Positions 1-5,620 of a stretch of 6,602 nucleotides of DNA are shown here, in pieces. A program made the position numbers and the translations under genes. The notes beneath the pieces are model-generated. The model was not told the origin of the DNA and ran no database searches. It saw nothing but the letters and a program-made list of their open reading frames with translations. Every line of letters starts with the position of its first letter. Position 1 is the stretch's first letter. Origin of the DNA: Chloroflexota bacterium (GTDB taxonomy: Bacteria; Chloroflexota; Dehalococcoidia; DSTF01; RBG-16-68-14). The DNA lies in the NCBI GenBank assembly GCA_022561355.1, contig JADFRJ010000135.1, forward strand, positions 1 to 6,602, in the 5' to 3' direction.

Positions 1-202
1 GGGCTTCTGGCTGATCGAAGGCGTTTCGCGGCTCGTCGATGGCGTCCACGTGCGCCCGCAGCCGCTCCTGCTCGACGAGGCCGGTCAGCGCCGCGATATC
101 AGGGCTATCGGGGCCGGCGTGAGAGGCCGCCCCACTGAGGAACGCCGCGAGAATGGCTGCAACGACGAGGAAGATACGTGCGAGGCGGATGTTGGGTTTC
201 AT
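1..202 (-). CDS. Secreted protein, probable M28-family metallopeptidase (N-terminal part, cut by window edge)
   Basis: The reading frame is open from an ATG at 202 to the left edge, giving the first 67 residues. Residues 1-9 are basic (MKPNIRLAR), followed by a hydrophobic stretch at about 10-22 and a small-residue region ending near Ala-Ser-His-Ala-Gly (25-30), so a Sec-type signal peptide is likely. After it, a segment with Leu-Arg-Ala-His-Val (48-52) and Pro-Arg-Asn-Ala (58-61) resembles the region before the peptidase core in M28 aminopeptidases, where the chain is usually secreted and binds two zinc ions. None of the zinc ligands lies in the visible part, so the family call is tentative. 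The start is set by GGAAGG at 209-214, six bases upstream; an in-frame ATG at 208 abuts this site and is less likely. The gene lies 112 nt downstream of the ATPase gene, same strand, with a repeat element between. The coding sequence is certain enough; the exact family is not. Confidence 0.6.
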   Translation of the reverse strand, partial: MKPNIRLARIFLVVAAILAAFLSGAASHAGPDSPDIAALTGLVEQERLRAHVDAIDEPRNAFDQPEA

Positions 203-208
203 CGGCAT

Positions 209-214
209 CCTTCC
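209..214 (-). promoter_or_regulatory. Ribosome binding site of the M28-like gene
   Basis: GGAAGG on the minus strand sits six bases before the ATG at 202. It decides between this ATG and the in-frame ATG at 208, which directly touches the site and would leave no spacer. The site lies at the downstream edge of the intergenic repeat element, so the repeat may supply the translation signal. Confidence 0.5.
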
Positions 215-220
215 CTTCGG

Positions 221-317
221 CTGCGCCCTCCGACAGGCTCAGGATGACGGGGACTTCGCTGCGCGAAGTCCCTTGGCAGTCGCTTCGCAACTGCGAGCTG
301 CGCCCTTCGACGGCTCA
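221..317. repeat. Intergenic repeat element with two imperfect 20-bp direct copies
   Basis: The plus strand carries CTGCGCCCTCCGACAGGCTC at 221-240 and CTGCGCCCTTCGACGGCTC at 298-316, differing by one substitution and one missing base. Between them lie a strong hairpin (250-272) and another CTTCGC block (283-288) that could pair with the GCGAAG of that hairpin (263-268). On the minus strand the first copy reads GTCATCCTGAGCCTGTCG followed by GAGGG, a type of short intergenic sequence I recall as abundant in several bacterial genomes. The second copy includes the stop codon (315-317) of the ATPase gene, so the element has inserted up to, or forms, the 3' end of that gene. There is no coding potential in the 203-314 spacer beyond this element. 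Confidence 0.6.
250..272. repeat. Perfect 10-bp hairpin with 3-nt loop inside the repeat element
   Basis: GGGACTTCGC (250-259) and GCGAAGTCCC (263-272) are exact inverted copies separated by TGC. This is the strongest simple hairpin noticed in the window. No T-run follows on either strand, so it does not look like a classical intrinsic terminator; it is more likely the core of the repeat element. It could still end or stabilise the 3' side of the ATPase transcript. Confidence 0.65.
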
Positions 318-1136
318 AGAGGGCTCATGCGTACCGGCTTTGAAGGCCGCGACCTCCTGCTCAACGACGGGGATCGCGCTCTTGCCCTCGTCTAGCAGCC
401 GTTGGAGGAACGCTTCTCGCTCGGCCAGCCCTGACTCGAACGCGTCGAGCGGCATGCCCAGCCGTTCCGCCAGCGCCTCCCGCGACGACGGCTCCTCCAG
501 CACCGAAAACGTGTCCGCTTTCGCGTTCCACTCCGCCAGCCGCTCGATCTCGACGCCGCCCGCGCCGTTGCTCAGCAGCCCCACGTCGCGTACGCGGCGC
601 AGCGTCTGTCCGTCACGAGTCTCGATCACCATTGGCACCACGAACTCCAATCGCGCCACATGTTCCGGCGCGGCGGCGTTGTCCTCCACGAGCTGCTCTA
701 TCACCTCTTCTACCGTCTCCGCGTGCAACGTGGTGGCCAGCGAGTATCCTTCCGCCAGCAGCTCGAAGGACTTCACAACGTACGGCCCCCACGAGTACAC
801 GGGCAGGTGATCGCTCATCTCGTTCACCATGATGTAGGTGGCATGGTCGTCGCTCGGCGGTGGCAGATCGAACGTCTCCCCCCAGCCGCGCGTGAAGTAC
901 ACCAGCGTCTCCTCCCGCGCGAACGGCAGCAGCGCCGTCAGGATCGTCGTTTTGCCTGCGCCCGGAGGCTCCGCGGCGAAGACGAACGACGCGCCATGCT
1001 CGATGCCCAGCCAGAACGCGGCCGCCATCCGAGGCGGCAGCGTGCCGGCCTGCATGATCTGTACGATCGAGAGGGCCTCCGGCTGGTTCCAGCCGTGCCA
1101 TCCCCACCAGCTCTCCGGTTGGTTGACTGCGCGCAT
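315..1136 (-). CDS. Small VirB11/PilT-type (type II/IV secretion) ATPase-like protein
   Basis: This 273-residue protein has the ordered motifs of the secretion ATPase superfamily. A P-loop Glu-Pro-Pro-Gly-Ala-Gly-Lys-Thr is at 56-63; a Walker B-like Ile-Met-Val-Asn-Glu-Met-Ser-Asp at 102-109 stands where the family usually has a Gly-Glu-Ile-Arg-Asp motif; and Ala-Thr-Thr-Leu-His-Ala at 134-139 matches the His box. Known members drive pilus assembly, DNA transfer or protein secretion by ATP hydrolysis at the inner membrane. Two features are odd. The first P-loop residue is Glu rather than Gly or Ala, and the protein is shorter than typical VirB11/TadA (over 300 residues), lacking a recognisable N-terminal domain and carrying a Trp-rich start (W10, W11, W13, W16). 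The C-terminal third (about 205-273) is charged and unrecognised. The ATG at 1136 has no clear SD; upstream TATCAT (1148-1153) could serve a very short leader. No pilin, secretin or TadB/C gene is next to it, so its partner machine is unknown. Confidence 0.75.
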   Translation of the reverse strand: MRAVNQPESWWGWHGWNQPEALSIVQIMQAGTLPPRMAAAFWLGIEHGASFVFAAEPPGAGKTTILTALLPFAREETLVYFTRGWGETFDLPPPSDDHATYIMVNEMSDHLPVYSWGPYVVKSFELLAEGYSLATTLHAETVEEVIEQLVEDNAAAPEHVARLEFVVPMVIETRDGQTLRRVRDVGLLSNGAGGVEIERLAEWNAKADTFSVLEEPSSREALAERLGMPLDAFESGLAEREAFLQRLLDEGKSAIPVVEQEVAAFKAGTHEPS

Positions 1137-1152
1137 GGTCAGCGGCCATGAT
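1123..1152 (+). promoter_or_regulatory. Candidate promoter of the zinc dehydrogenase gene
   Basis: TTGACT at 1123-1128 matches the sigma-70 -35 consensus at five of six bases. CATGAT at 1147-1152, after an 18-bp spacer, matches the -10 box at four of six. Transcription would start near 1159, giving a leader of roughly 37 nt that contains the GGAGG site. The -35 box lies inside the first codons of the divergent ATPase gene, so the two promoters would be interleaved. Confidence 0.4.
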
Positions 1153-1161
1153 AGCTCATGG
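1146..1161. promoter_or_regulatory. Perfect dyad CCATGA-N4-TCATGG in the divergent spacer (candidate operator)
   Basis: CCATGA at 1146-1151 and TCATGG at 1156-1161 are exact inverted copies around TAGC. The dyad lies between the divergent ATPase and dehydrogenase genes and covers both the candidate plus-strand -10 box (1147-1152) and the minus-strand TATCAT (1148-1153). That position would suit a repressor acting on both genes, but no regulator gene is visible in the window and six-base arms can arise by chance. Confidence 0.35.
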
Positions 1162-1185
1162 AGAAGAGCAGCGCCCAGGTGAGCC

Positions 1186-1190
1186 GGAGG
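1186..1190 (+). promoter_or_regulatory. Ribosome binding site fixing the dehydrogenase start
   Basis: GGAGG lies five bases before the ATG at 1196. The in-frame ATG at 1148 lacks such a site and would add 16 residues without family resemblance, overlapping the candidate promoter. The ATG at 1214 (start of the conserved Met-Lys-Ala-Ala) has no comparable site. Confidence 0.7.
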
Positions 1191-1195
1191 TACCC

Positions 1196-2245
1196 ATGGC
1201 CACGAACTCCACGATGAAAGCCGCCATCGTCGCGGGCCCTCAACGATTCGAGATCCAGGACCTCCCTGTCCCGGCGCTCGAGCCGGGCGGCGTGCTCGTC
1301 CGCGTCCGCAATTGCGGCATCTGCGGCAGCGACCTCCACTTCTATCGAGGTGAGTTTCCAGCGGCGCCGGGCATGCGTCTCGGCCACGAATTCTCCGGTC
1401 AGGTCGCCGCTCTGGGCGAAGGCGTGACCGGGCTCTCTGAAGGCCAGCCCGTCGCGATCGAGCCGGTGGAGGTCTGCCGCAACTGCGATCTCTGCCGGAC
1501 GGGGCACCCCCAACTCTGCCCAAACCGCAAACTGATTGGCACGGTGATACCAGGCGCGCTTGCTGAATACGTCCACGTACCGTCCTACTTGGTCCACCCG
1601 CTTCCTGAAGCGGTCGACTTCGAGGTCGGCGCGCTGATCGAGCCGCTAGCCGTTGCGATCCACGGACTGAGGCTCGTCAGCCTCTCGGTCGGGGAACGCG
1701 TGGCGATCCTCGGCTCCGGCACGATCGGCCTCATGACCGTCGTCGCCGCCCGAGCGATGGGCGCATCGAGTATCTTCACCACCGCTCGCCATCAGCACCA
1801 GGCCGACGCGGCGATGGCGCTGGGAGCAACGCAGGCCATCGAAGCCAATGAGAGCGCCGCGGAGGCTCTCACCGCTGCCTTCGCGGGACGTCCGCCTGAG
1901 GTGGTCGTCGAGACGGTGGGCGGCAGCGCGAACACGATCAGCCAGGCGATCGATCTCGTAGCGCCCGGCGGCCGCATCTCGATCCTGGGTCTCTTCACGG
2001 GGCCCGTCACGATGAACGCGACCGCGGTCGTGCTCAAGGAAGCGCTGTTGTTTGGCAGCATGACCTACGGCCGGCCCGGCTCACGGTCCGACTTCGAGGT
2101 CGCGCTAGAGATCGCGGCGGCGCAGGCGGATGACCTTCGCGCCTTGATCACTCATCGCGTGCCTTTGGCAGACGTCGGGGCCGGCTTCGCGATCGCCGCC
2201 GACAAGTCGCAGAAGTCGATCAAGGTGACGGTGGAGGTCGGCTAG
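1196..2245 (+). CDS. Zinc-dependent medium-chain alcohol/polyol dehydrogenase
   Basis: This 349-residue protein belongs to the sorbitol/threonine dehydrogenase branch of the zinc medium-chain dehydrogenases, which oxidise a secondary alcohol or polyol to a ketone in the cytoplasm. The N-terminal catalytic domain shows the catalytic zinc site Cys43 (in CGICGSD), His64 and Glu65 (GHE), and Glu149 (in Ile-Glu-Pro-Leu). The structural zinc site is complete: Cys94, Cys97, Cys100, Cys108. The Rossmann domain follows with Gly-Ser-Gly-Thr-Ile-Gly at 173-178. At the end of the next strand, where NAD-dependent members carry an acidic residue, the sequence reads Thr-Ala-Arg (196-198), which recalls NADP-dependent ketose reductases, so NADP use is inferred. 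The length is normal and no motif is missing. The gene stands alone on the plus strand, divergent from the ATPase and convergent with the LON-domain gene. The substrate cannot be named from sequence; a kinase, transporter or other sugar gene is not adjacent. Confidence 0.88.
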   Translation: MATNSTMKAAIVAGPQRFEIQDLPVPALEPGGVLVRVRNCGICGSDLHFYRGEFPAAPGMRLGHEFSGQVAALGEGVTGLSEGQPVAIEPVEVCRNCDLCRTGHPQLCPNRKLIGTVIPGALAEYVHVPSYLVHPLPEAVDFEVGALIEPLAVAIHGLRLVSLSVGERVAILGSGTIGLMTVVAARAMGASSIFTTARHQHQADAAMALGATQAIEANESAAEALTAAFAGRPPEVVVETVGGSANTISQAIDLVAPGGRISILGLFTGPVTMNATAVVLKEALLFGSMTYGRPGSRSDFEVALEIAAAQADDLRALITHRVPLADVGAGFAIAADKSQKSIKVTVEVG

Positions 2246-2269
2246 TTCAGCCGGTCGGCTAGTTCAGCG
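2236..2269. repeat. 17-bp tandem duplication covering both convergent stop codons
   Basis: GGTCGGCTAGTTCAGCC (2236-2252) is followed directly by GGTCGGCTAGTTCAGCG (2253-2269), identical at 16 of 17 bases. The CTAG in the first copy supplies the plus-strand TAG of the dehydrogenase (2243-2245), and the CTAG in the second supplies the minus-strand TAG of the LON-domain gene (2259-2261). With one copy only, the two stops would overlap inside a single CTAG. The duplication also allows a stem of 2236-2243 with 2249-2256 around AGTTC in the plus-strand transcript, with two G-U pairs and no following T-run. Confidence 0.8.
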
Positions 2270-2909
2270 CGGCGCCGGCGAATCGCTTCTGCCGGCTCTC
2301 TTCCCAGCGCTCCGTCAGCATGCTGATTAGGTCGCCCAGCAACTCCTCCTCACGAGCAAGGCGAGCGGGCACCGAAAGCATCTCCAGCAAATCTTGCTTA
2401 ACCTCGTTGGGCACGTCGAACTGGCTTGCGACGAAGTCTGCGAGGGCGGCCGGCGCTCCCGGGATGTTCACCTCCCGCGTCCACTGGCTGCTGATCGCCA
2501 TGACGAGACGGAACTGTTCGGCAAACAGCGCCGCTATCCGCTCCGCTGCGGCTTCGACTTCTTCACCGGCGGCTCCGGTGTTTTCTAGATACTCCACCTC
2601 GCCCGACAGGTATTCCTCGCTGCGGTCCAGTTCAAGAATGCGGAAGCGCCGCCGCCCGAGATTGATCAGGTTCATTCGACCGTCGGGCAACCGCTGGACG
2701 CGAGCGACGCGGGCTGTCGTCCCGACGTCGTAAGGCTCACCGTCGCCGCTGGCCTCCTCACCGCTCTTCAAAAGCACGACGCCGAACGGCTCTTTTTCAT
2801 CGATGCAGCGGCCGATCATGAGCTTGTAACGCTCCTCAAAGATGTGCAGCGGCAGCGCCTGCTTCGGGAACAGGACCGTATTCAAAGGAAAGAGTGGGAT
2901 GTGTGCCAT
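2259..2909 (-). CDS. Stand-alone LON substrate-binding domain protein (Lon N-terminal domain, no protease)
   Basis: This 216-residue protein is a free-standing Lon N-terminal (LON substrate-binding) domain. It begins with the family hallmark Ile-Pro-Leu-Phe-Pro-Leu-Asn-Thr-Val-Leu-Phe-Pro (4-15), then Pro-Leu-His-Ile-Phe-Glu-Glu-Arg-Tyr (20-28) and Gly-Val-Val-Leu-Leu (43-47). The Val-Gly-Thr-Thr-Ala (62-66) and Leu-Gly-Arg-Arg-Arg-Phe (84-89) segments that follow are also typical. The second half is helical and acidic, as in the helical bundle after the beta domain of Lon. Neither an AAA+ ATPase module nor the Ser-Lys protease domain is present; the length equals that of other bacterial stand-alone LON proteins, so this is not a truncation. 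In full Lon the domain recognises substrates; the role of the free form is unclear. The start fits the family but has no SD. TATCCT at 2919-2924 could be the -10 box of a leaderless transcript; otherwise it may be read with nuoG, whose stop lies 45 nt upstream. Confidence 0.9.
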   Translation of the reverse strand: MAHIPLFPLNTVLFPKQALPLHIFEERYKLMIGRCIDEKEPFGVVLLKSGEEASGDGEPYDVGTTARVARVQRLPDGRMNLINLGRRRFRILELDRSEEYLSGEVEYLENTGAAGEEVEAAAERIAALFAEQFRLVMAISSQWTREVNIPGAPAALADFVASQFDVPNEVKQDLLEMLSVPARLAREEELLGDLISMLTERWEESRQKRFAGAALN

Positions 2910-2954
2910 TTCGGTCAGAGGATACCACGGCGGCGTTTGGGCCGCGCAGCCGGC

Positions 2955-5609
2955 CTACTGCTTCAGCAGTTTGACTCGCGCCGGCTCGGTGGAGCCGTTC
3001 TCGGAGGGCAGGAGCGAACCGACAGCGCCACCGTCATAGTAGGAGGACACGAATACGGCGCCGCGCGGGACGGTATTGGTGAGCACAGCCTTGAGGGCCA
3101 ATTGCGACGAGCCGTTCCGCAGAACGACCTGATCCCCGGTGCTGATTCCGAGTTCGACGGCGTCGTACTGGTTGACGAGCACGCCGTCTTCCCGGTGTAG
3201 CTTGTCAGCTTCCGGCGAATGGATGGAGGCCGCCTCGAGGTTCGTGAACAGTGTTCGGCCGGTCAGCAGCGCCACGTCGCCGTTCTCGGGCGCCGGACTT
3301 GGCGACACGCTCACCGGCTGCAACGCGATCGTCTCGGGGGCCGTCTCGGCGACAGCACGTCCCTTGCCCCAGCCCAGGTACCCGTAGAAGTGGAACAGCT
3401 CGTACCCGGGCACCTTGGAGGTGATCTCCTCGGTGATGTCGGATGCCTCCGCATAGCTGAAGCTCTCGCTGACGTTGAGCTTCGCGCTGAGGCGCTTGCC
3501 GAGTTCTCGCAGCGTCTGCCAGGCCGGCTGCGCCTCACCCAGCGCGCCTTCTGCGGCGAGCATCCGCTGTACGCGACGGTCCGCGTTTGTGACCGTCCCT
3601 TCCTTCGCTAACGCCGAGACGTCCGCCAGCACGACATGGGCTAGTTTGGCGGTATCCGTCAGCACTTGATCGATCACGACGAGCAGATCGAGCTTGGAGA
3701 GCGCCTCTTCGATGCGAGCCTTCCCGGGGGCGAACATCATCGGGTTGTCTCCAACGACAACGAGCGCCTTGATGGCGCCACTGTTCGCGCCATCGATGAT
3801 GCCTTGGAAGTCGAGGCCGCCTTCAGCAGGCATGACGCCCATATCGCGAGCGCCGTTCACGTTCGCCTCGGTGGGAAGCAGGTAGAAGGAGCGAGCGGCT
3901 CCCTTACCTCGTAGGAGGAGCGCAATGTTCGCGGCAGCCTTCGTGGTTTCGGCAGCAGCGCTCACGCCCGTACCCTTGGGCGCGACGACCACAGCCACGT
4001 GCTGTTCCGTATCCGACGCCGCCTCTCTCAGAATGTCCGTGGCCGCATCGAGGCCCTCCACCTCAACGCTGACGCTAGGGATGCCAGCTTGATCGAGCCC
4101 CGCCGCTTTGGCGGCCGTCGCGATCTGCCCGTCCTGAATCAGCGCGCTGGCAAGGGCCGCGACCACTGTAGCTTCCTGGCCTGGCGCTGGCTGGAGCCAG
4201 ACGCCACCATACGGCTCGGCGAAGTCGCACAGCTCGCCGCGCCGCGCCGAGACGACGATCAGACGCGCTGGCTCACGCAACGGCAGCTTCTTCGGATCGA
4301 CAGCGTCCTTGATGCGGAGGGCGGCAACATTATGGGACTCTTCGAGGTCGTCGGCGATCACCAGGATCGTCTTCGCGTTCTTCGGGATGTCCGTCAGGTC
4401 GGCCGGCAGCCGTTCCGTTCCGAAGGCAGCGACGGCAGCGCTCGCGGACGCATTGTTCAACGGCCCAGCGCTGAAATCGAGATGGGGCGTGTCAATCACG
4501 TCGCGTGCGAGGCGGCGGACGAGGTAGTTCTCCTCGTTGGTGATGAAAGGCGATCCCAGCAGCGCTATCGATGCGGCGCCGTGCGCTTCACGCACTTCCG
4601 CCAGCCGCTCCACCGCGCGGTCCAACGCGTTGTCGATCTGTGTTGGGACTAGCTCATCGCCTTCTCGAACCAGATGCTCGCTGAGGCGTTCCTTCGGCTT
4701 GAGGGCATCGTAGTGGAACCGTCCGCGGACGCATATCTGGTCGTCGCTGAACGGGTTCATCGTGTCAGGCTTAACGATCACTGGCTTGTCGCCCCGCCGG
4801 CCCACGCTAATCGTGCAGCCTACACTGCAAGAGTTGCAGACCGTCGATACCCAGTCCTCAGTGCGAGCGAGCCACTTGTTCGGCTTCTCCATGAGCGTGG
4901 CCGTCGGGCAGACGTCGATGCAGGAGCCGCAGAAGTCACAGTTCGATTCATCGATCGGGCCGCCCGCTCCGAACGCGATCCTCGTGGAGAACCCGCGCCC
5001 GGCTAGCGTGATCGCACCCGTGTGGCGCAAGTCGTCACAGGCGCGGACGCAGCGGGTGCAGATGATGCACATCTGCGGGTCGAACTCCAAAAAGGGGTTG
5101 GCGCGGTCCGGCTCAGGCTGCTCCGCCTGGTAGTAGGTGCGATCCTCCAACACCCATGGTTCAACGTTGTCCTTGCCCATGTCGAGCAGATCGTTCGTGG
5201 TCTGGAGTTCACAGCGATAGTTCTTCGAGCAGGTAAGACAGCGGTGCGTGACGACGTCGTCGCGCAGGCAGACATCGCCGGGCATGCACTTCACGCGCCG
5301 GTGACAGGTGAGGCAGCGGTCCGAGTGGTTCGCGTCGATGAGCGACAACACATACTGCCGCGCCTGTTTCACCTCCGCTGTGTCGGTGCGCACGACCATC
5401 TCATCGCGAACCGTCGATGTGCAGGACAGCTGCAGGCCGCCTCGCGCACCCTCAATCTCGACCAGACACGTCCGGCAGCCGGCATAGGGCGGCAGGCCAT
5501 CGATGTAGCATAGATTGGATACGTAGATGCCGTTCTCTTTGATGACCTCTACGAGCGGAGCGCCCTCTGGCGCCTCGATCTCGCGGCCGTCGATAGTGAG
5601 CTTCGCCAC
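2955..5609 (-). CDS. nuoG: NuoG-like iron-sulfur subunit of complex I (inactive molybdopterin-oxidoreductase fold)
   Basis: This 884-residue protein would carry electrons in the peripheral arm of a complex I-type oxidoreductase. It has a 2Fe-2S domain (Cys34, 45, 48, 63) and a His-Cys cluster motif (His95, Cys99, 102, 108). A second similar motif follows (His122, Cys124, 127, 133, then Glu-Leu-Gln). Next come two full ferredoxin motifs (Cys181, 184, 187, 191 and Cys224, 227, 230, 234), and the molybdopterin-type 4Fe-4S motif (Cys258, 261, 265, 293). The large domain from about 300 keeps Thr-Asn-Glu-Glu-Asn-Tyr (357-362) and Glu-Gly-Thr-Val-Thr-Asn (670-675), and a dinucleotide-binding-like domain fills about 778-884. 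Where formate dehydrogenases have Cys/Sec-His, it reads Asn385-Asn386, so Mo catalysis is unlikely. Classical NuoG keeps only part of the second ferredoxin motif; the complete pair here resembles formate dehydrogenase alpha and iron-hydrogenase subunits. The GTG start at 5609 follows GGGAGG, 11 nt after nuoI. The name nuoG is by architecture and neighbour; a diverged oxidoreductase large subunit is the alternative. Confidence 0.85.
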   Translation of the reverse strand: MAKLTIDGREIEAPEGAPLVEVIKENGIYVSNLCYIDGLPPYAGCRTCLVEIEGARGGLQLSCTSTVRDEMVVRTDTAEVKQARQYVLSLIDANHSDRCLTCHRRVKCMPGDVCLRDDVVTHRCLTCSKNYRCELQTTNDLLDMGKDNVEPWVLEDRTYYQAEQPEPDRANPFLEFDPQMCIICTRCVRACDDLRHTGAITLAGRGFSTRIAFGAGGPIDESNCDFCGSCIDVCPTATLMEKPNKWLARTEDWVSTVCNSCSVGCTISVGRRGDKPVIVKPDTMNPFSDDQICVRGRFHYDALKPKERLSEHLVREGDELVPTQIDNALDRAVERLAEVREAHGAASIALLGSPFITNEENYLVRRLARDVIDTPHLDFSAGPLNNASASAAVAAFGTERLPADLTDIPKNAKTILVIADDLEESHNVAALRIKDAVDPKKLPLREPARLIVVSARRGELCDFAEPYGGVWLQPAPGQEATVVAALASALIQDGQIATAAKAAGLDQAGIPSVSVEVEGLDAATDILREAASDTEQHVAVVVAPKGTGVSAAAETTKAAANIALLLRGKGAARSFYLLPTEANVNGARDMGVMPAEGGLDFQGIIDGANSGAIKALVVVGDNPMMFAPGKARIEEALSKLDLLVVIDQVLTDTAKLAHVVLADVSALAKEGTVTNADRRVQRMLAAEGALGEAQPAWQTLRELGKRLSAKLNVSESFSYAEASDITEEITSKVPGYELFHFYGYLGWGKGRAVAETAPETIALQPVSVSPSPAPENGDVALLTGRTLFTNLEAASIHSPEADKLHREDGVLVNQYDAVELGISTGDQVVLRNGSSQLALKAVLTNTVPRGAVFVSSYYDGGAVGSLLPSENGSTEPARVKLLKQ

Positions 5610-5613
5610 TAGG

Positions 5614-5619
5614 CCTCCC
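5614..5619 (-). promoter_or_regulatory. Ribosome binding site for the GTG start of the NuoG-like gene
   Basis: GGGAGG lies in the 11-nt gap between the nuoI stop and the GTG at 5609, four bases before the start. It supports GTG as the start; the protein then opens with the usual 2Fe-2S beta strand (Ala-Lys-Leu-Thr-Ile). Its position right after the nuoI stop suggests coupled translation. Confidence 0.65.
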
Positions 5620-5620
5620 T

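Noticed and set aside
1148..1195. Earlier in-frame ATG for the dehydrogenase
   Set aside because: It lies in the candidate promoter region without an SD, and the added residues do not resemble the family, whereas the ATG at 1196 has GGAGG five bases upstream.
1137..1523. Upstream in-frame extension of the ATPase gene to about 400 residues
   Set aside because: The extension lies antisense to the well-supported dehydrogenase, is Arg/Gly/Pro-rich shadow sequence, and has no family resemblance; the motif-bearing protein begins at 1136.
2940..2955. GGCCG-N6-CGGCC hairpin at the end of the NuoG-like gene as an intrinsic terminator
   Set aside because: The stem is only five base pairs and no T-run follows on the minus strand; it may be chance in GC-rich DNA.
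3999..4652. A 217-residue open frame on the plus strand inside the NuoG-like gene, and other long plus-strand frames there
   Set aside because: They are antisense to a gene with clear domains, rich in Arg and lacking family motifs, as expected from high-GC shadow frames.
2955..5609. Formate dehydrogenase alpha subunit
   Set aside because: The N-terminal domains fit, but the Cys/Sec-His of the active site reads Asn-Asn and the partner gene is nuoI, so a complex I role fits better.
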